DNA of 5,652 bases, taken from assembly GCA_018659505.1 (NCBI GenBank), contig JABJMI010000082.1, forward strand, positions 1 through 5,652. The letters are read 5' to 3'. The position numbers and the translations under genes are program-made. Origin of the DNA: Planctomicrobium sp. (lineage in GTDB: Bacteria > Planctomycetota > Planctomycetia > Planctomycetales > Planctomycetaceae). The notes beneath the pieces are model-generated. The model worked only from the letters and a program-made list of their open reading frames with translations. It searched no databases and had not been told where the DNA came from. Position 1 is the first letter of the stretch, and every line of letters starts with the position of its first letter. Below, one piece after another: positions 3,735 through 5,652 of this stretch.

Positions 3735-5652
3735 ATGGCACTCTCAGAATTAAAGCAAGGCGAACGACCTATCGGCGTTAAAACGCCTTTTGGAAAAGAT
3801 GCACTTGTGCTGAATTCTTTCTCCGGAGAGGAGCAGATCAGCGAGCTTTTTTCTTTCGACCTGCAAATGCTCTCGGAAAAAGGCGACTTGGATCCCGATA
3901 AAATTGTGGGCAAGGCTGTCGATTTTTACGTTCGATCTGAAGCCGATGGTGAATATCGCTACTTCAATGGGATCGTCAGTCGGTTCACTTACCTTGGCAT
4001 GGGTGAGAGAGCTCATATGTACCGGGCACGGGTCGTCCCCTGGTTATGGCTTTTGACCAAAGCTGCAGACTGCCGGGTTCATGAAACAGATGAACAAAAA
4101 GGTGTTAAAGAAATTGTTGATAAAATCTTTAAGGACTTTGGCTTCTCAGATTACAAATGGGATCTTCAAAGAACTCCAGAGAAACGAACATACTGTCTCC
4201 AATATCGTGAAACATACTATGATTTCGTTTCGCGTCTCTTGGCTGAAGAAGGTATTTATTTCTACTTCTCACATGAAGAGGGTAAGCACGAACTTGTCCT
4301 GACAGATAAGGTTGGAGGTGTTTTCGACTGCAAGGATGGTGACGTACAATTGCTATCGAATCTGTCGCAAGCTGAGTCAACAGATAATCTCGGAAGCTGG
4401 CATCACGCACATACTTTTCAATCGGGCAAGTATTCTCATACGGATTACGATTTCGAAAATCCGACGACAAAGTTGTTCGTCGAAAAACCGACCAAGGTCA
4501 AACTTCCAGGGACATCAAAATACGAATTGTACGACCATCCTGGAGGCTATTTGAAGAAGCCCGATGGAGATAAGGCTGCGGAATGGAGAATTGAAGCCGA
4601 AGAATTTGGCTACGATACAGCGATGGGCGAAAGTCGCTGTCGATCATTTTCTCCTGGTGGGAGATTCAAAGTTTCTAAGCATCACAACGATGGAGAAGCA
4701 GGAAAGAAGTGGGTCTTGATCGCTGTCAAGCATCGGGCACAGGGTGGCAGTTTTGTGACTGGTGGGGGCTCTTCAGGGCAAATTTATTCAAACACTTTTC
4801 ACGCCATTCCAGCTGACATTGTCTATCGGCCGACTCACACTCGTAGCAAACCTCAGATTCACGGAATTCAGTCTGCTGTTGTAGTGGGGCCGGGTGGTGA
4901 AGAGATTCATACCGATAAATATGGTCGCATCAAAATTCAATTCCACTGGGATCGCAATGGAAAAAGTGATGACAAGTCGAGTATGTGGGTAAGGGTTTCG
5001 ACACCATGGGCTGGCTCAAATTGGGGGATGATCCACATTCCCCGCATTGGACAAGAAGTCATCGTCAATTTTCTGGACGGCGATTTAGATCGTCCTGTTG
5101 TCGTGGGGAGTTTGTACAACGCAGACAACATGCCTCCTTATAAATTACCGGACAACATGACCCAGTCCGGGATCAAGTCACGTAGCACAAAATCAGGAGG
5201 TGCTGACAACTTCAACGAAATTCGCTTCGAAGATAAGAAGGATTCCGAAGAAATTTACGTTCATGCTGAAAAAGATTTCAACTGTGTCATCGAAAATAAC
5301 GAAACTCGTGAAATCGGTTTCGAAGATAAGGACAAAGGTGACCAGGAAATCAAAATCTACAACGACCAAAAGGTTGAAATAGGCAAAGGTTCCAAAGGGG
5401 GCAGCCAGACTGTCGACATCTATAAAGACAGAAAGGTCACCCTAGAAACCGGAAACGATACGCTCTTGCTGAAGAAAGGGAACATGTCTGTCACCATGAA
5501 GGTGGGAAATCAGACGACGACCTTAGATAAAGGAAACCAGAAGACTGATATAAAACTCGGTAATCAAACGACAAAAGTAGGCGCCGGTAAGATTACTACG
5601 CAAGCGATGCAAGGGATTGAATTAAAAGTCGGTGCAAACGTGATCAAAATCA
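3735..5652 (+). CDS. vgrG: VgrG, type VI secretion spike protein (C-terminus cut by right edge)
   Basis: The frame is open from the ATG at 3735 to the right edge: 639 codons. In the known family, VgrG trimers cap the Hcp tube, carry PAAR at their tip and often bring effectors. Residues about 20-370 are the gp27/GPD-like base: LVLNSFSGEEQISELFSFDL, then YCLQYRETYYDFVSRL from residue 153 and GIYFYF. Residues about 380-462 are the gp5 OB-fold: GRIKIQFHWDRNGKSDD from 397, then WVRVSTPWAGSNWG, IPRIGQEVIVNFLDGDLDRP and VVVGSLYN. Residues 476-515 carry the conserved TQSGIKSRS, NEIRFEDKK and YVHAEKD. After that come beta-strand repeats of the needle, including five nine-residue GN repeats (573-617). 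No effector domain is visible before the edge. The ATG at 3735 has the best ribosome binding site, and MALSELKQGERPIG is a natural start. In-frame ATGs at 3714 and 3687 would add 7 or 16 residues, and a stop at 3678 limits the frame. The hcp terminator suggests separate transcription. Confidence 0.97.
   Translation, partial: MALSELKQGERPIGVKTPFGKDALVLNSFSGEEQISELFSFDLQMLSEKGDLDPDKIVGKAVDFYVRSEADGEYRYFNGIVSRFTYLGMGERAHMYRARVVPWLWLLTKAADCRVHETDEQKGVKEIVDKIFKDFGFSDYKWDLQRTPEKRTYCLQYRETYYDFVSRLLAEEGIYFYFSHEEGKHELVLTDKVGGVFDCKDGDVQLLSNLSQAESTDNLGSWHHAHTFQSGKYSHTDYDFENPTTKLFVEKPTKVKLPGTSKYELYDHPGGYLKKPDGDKAAEWRIEAEEFGYDTAMGESRCRSFSPGGRFKVSKHHNDGEAGKKWVLIAVKHRAQGGSFVTGGGSSGQIYSNTFHAIPADIVYRPTHTRSKPQIHGIQSAVVVGPGGEEIHTDKYGRIKIQFHWDRNGKSDDKSSMWVRVSTPWAGSNWGMIHIPRIGQEVIVNFLDGDLDRPVVVGSLYNADNMPPYKLPDNMTQSGIKSRSTKSGGADNFNEIRFEDKKDSEEIYVHAEKDFNCVIENNETREIGFEDKDKGDQEIKIYNDQKVEIGKGSKGGSQTVDIYKDRKVTLETGNDTLLLKKGNMSVTMKVGNQTTTLDKGNQKTDIKLGNQTTKVGAGKITTQAMQGIELKVGANVIKI
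5451..5585 (+). repeat. Five tandem nine-residue GN repeats in the VgrG needle
   Basis: Residues 573-617 of VgrG divide exactly into five 9-mers that start with GN: GNDTLLLKK, GNMSVTMKV, GNQTTTLDK, GNQKTDIKL and GNQTTKVGA. The DNA shows the 27-base period but has diverged between copies, so this is an old protein-level repeat, not recent duplication. Such repeats probably make successive turns of the beta-structured needle below the PAAR tip. The related IYNDQKVEI and IYKDRKVTL units just before suggest the period extends upstream less exactly. Confidence 0.75.

Noticed and set aside
3433..3741. Minus-strand open frame of 102 codons between hcp and vgrG
   Set aside because: It crosses the terminator and overlaps the vgrG start on the opposite strand. 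The translation looks random, rich in Ser, Cys and Lys, with no domain.
4129..4470. Minus-strand open frame of 113 codons inside vgrG
   Set aside because: It is a shadow of the vgrG base domain, which is conserved and continuous on the plus strand.

Overview
The window most likely comes from a planctomycete. The main evidence is the left-hand gene on the minus strand. It combines a Sec signal peptide, a CxxCH cytochrome c site of the 'Planctomycete cytochrome C' type, WD40-like repeats and a bacterial Ig-like domain, a combination characteristic of the large secreted proteins of Planctomycetales. The moderate GC content fits, but I cannot name a species or genus.

Layout. Bases 1-1861 (minus strand) hold the N-terminal 620 codons of this exported cytochrome/WD40 protein, cut by the left edge. 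A good sigma70-type promoter (TTGCAA, 17 bases, TATAAA) lies about 190 bases upstream of the chosen start. Bases 2258-5652 are a type VI secretion (T6SS) spike and tube cluster. A 100-residue PAAR tip protein is on the minus strand. Divergent from it on the plus strand are hcp (tube protein, complete, 161 residues) and then vgrG (spike protein, 639 codons visible, running off the right edge).

How the genes work together. Hcp stacks into the inner tube, a VgrG trimer caps the tube, and PAAR sharpens the VgrG tip. Together they make the projectile that a T6SS pushes into a target cell. No sheath, baseplate, membrane-complex, ClpV, adaptor, effector or immunity gene is visible, so this is either an edge of a larger locus or an orphan hcp/vgrG/PAAR island. 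The PAAR protein has no C-terminal toxin, and VgrG is still in its needle region at the edge, so any cargo must lie outside the window.

Regulation. A convincing intrinsic terminator follows hcp, and a candidate promoter (TTGATC, 17 bases, TATTCT) lies between it and vgrG, so the two genes are probably separate transcription units. A perfect 9-bp inverted repeat sits in the presumed vgrG leader, and a perfect 7-bp inverted repeat with the same 6-base spacer lies upstream of hcp. I see no RNA genes, CRISPR arrays, insertion sequences or attachment sites. The most unusual points are the vgrG leader inverted repeat, the exact nine-residue GN repeats in the VgrG needle, and the open 59-codon extension in front of PAAR. 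Nothing here proves a wholly new system.
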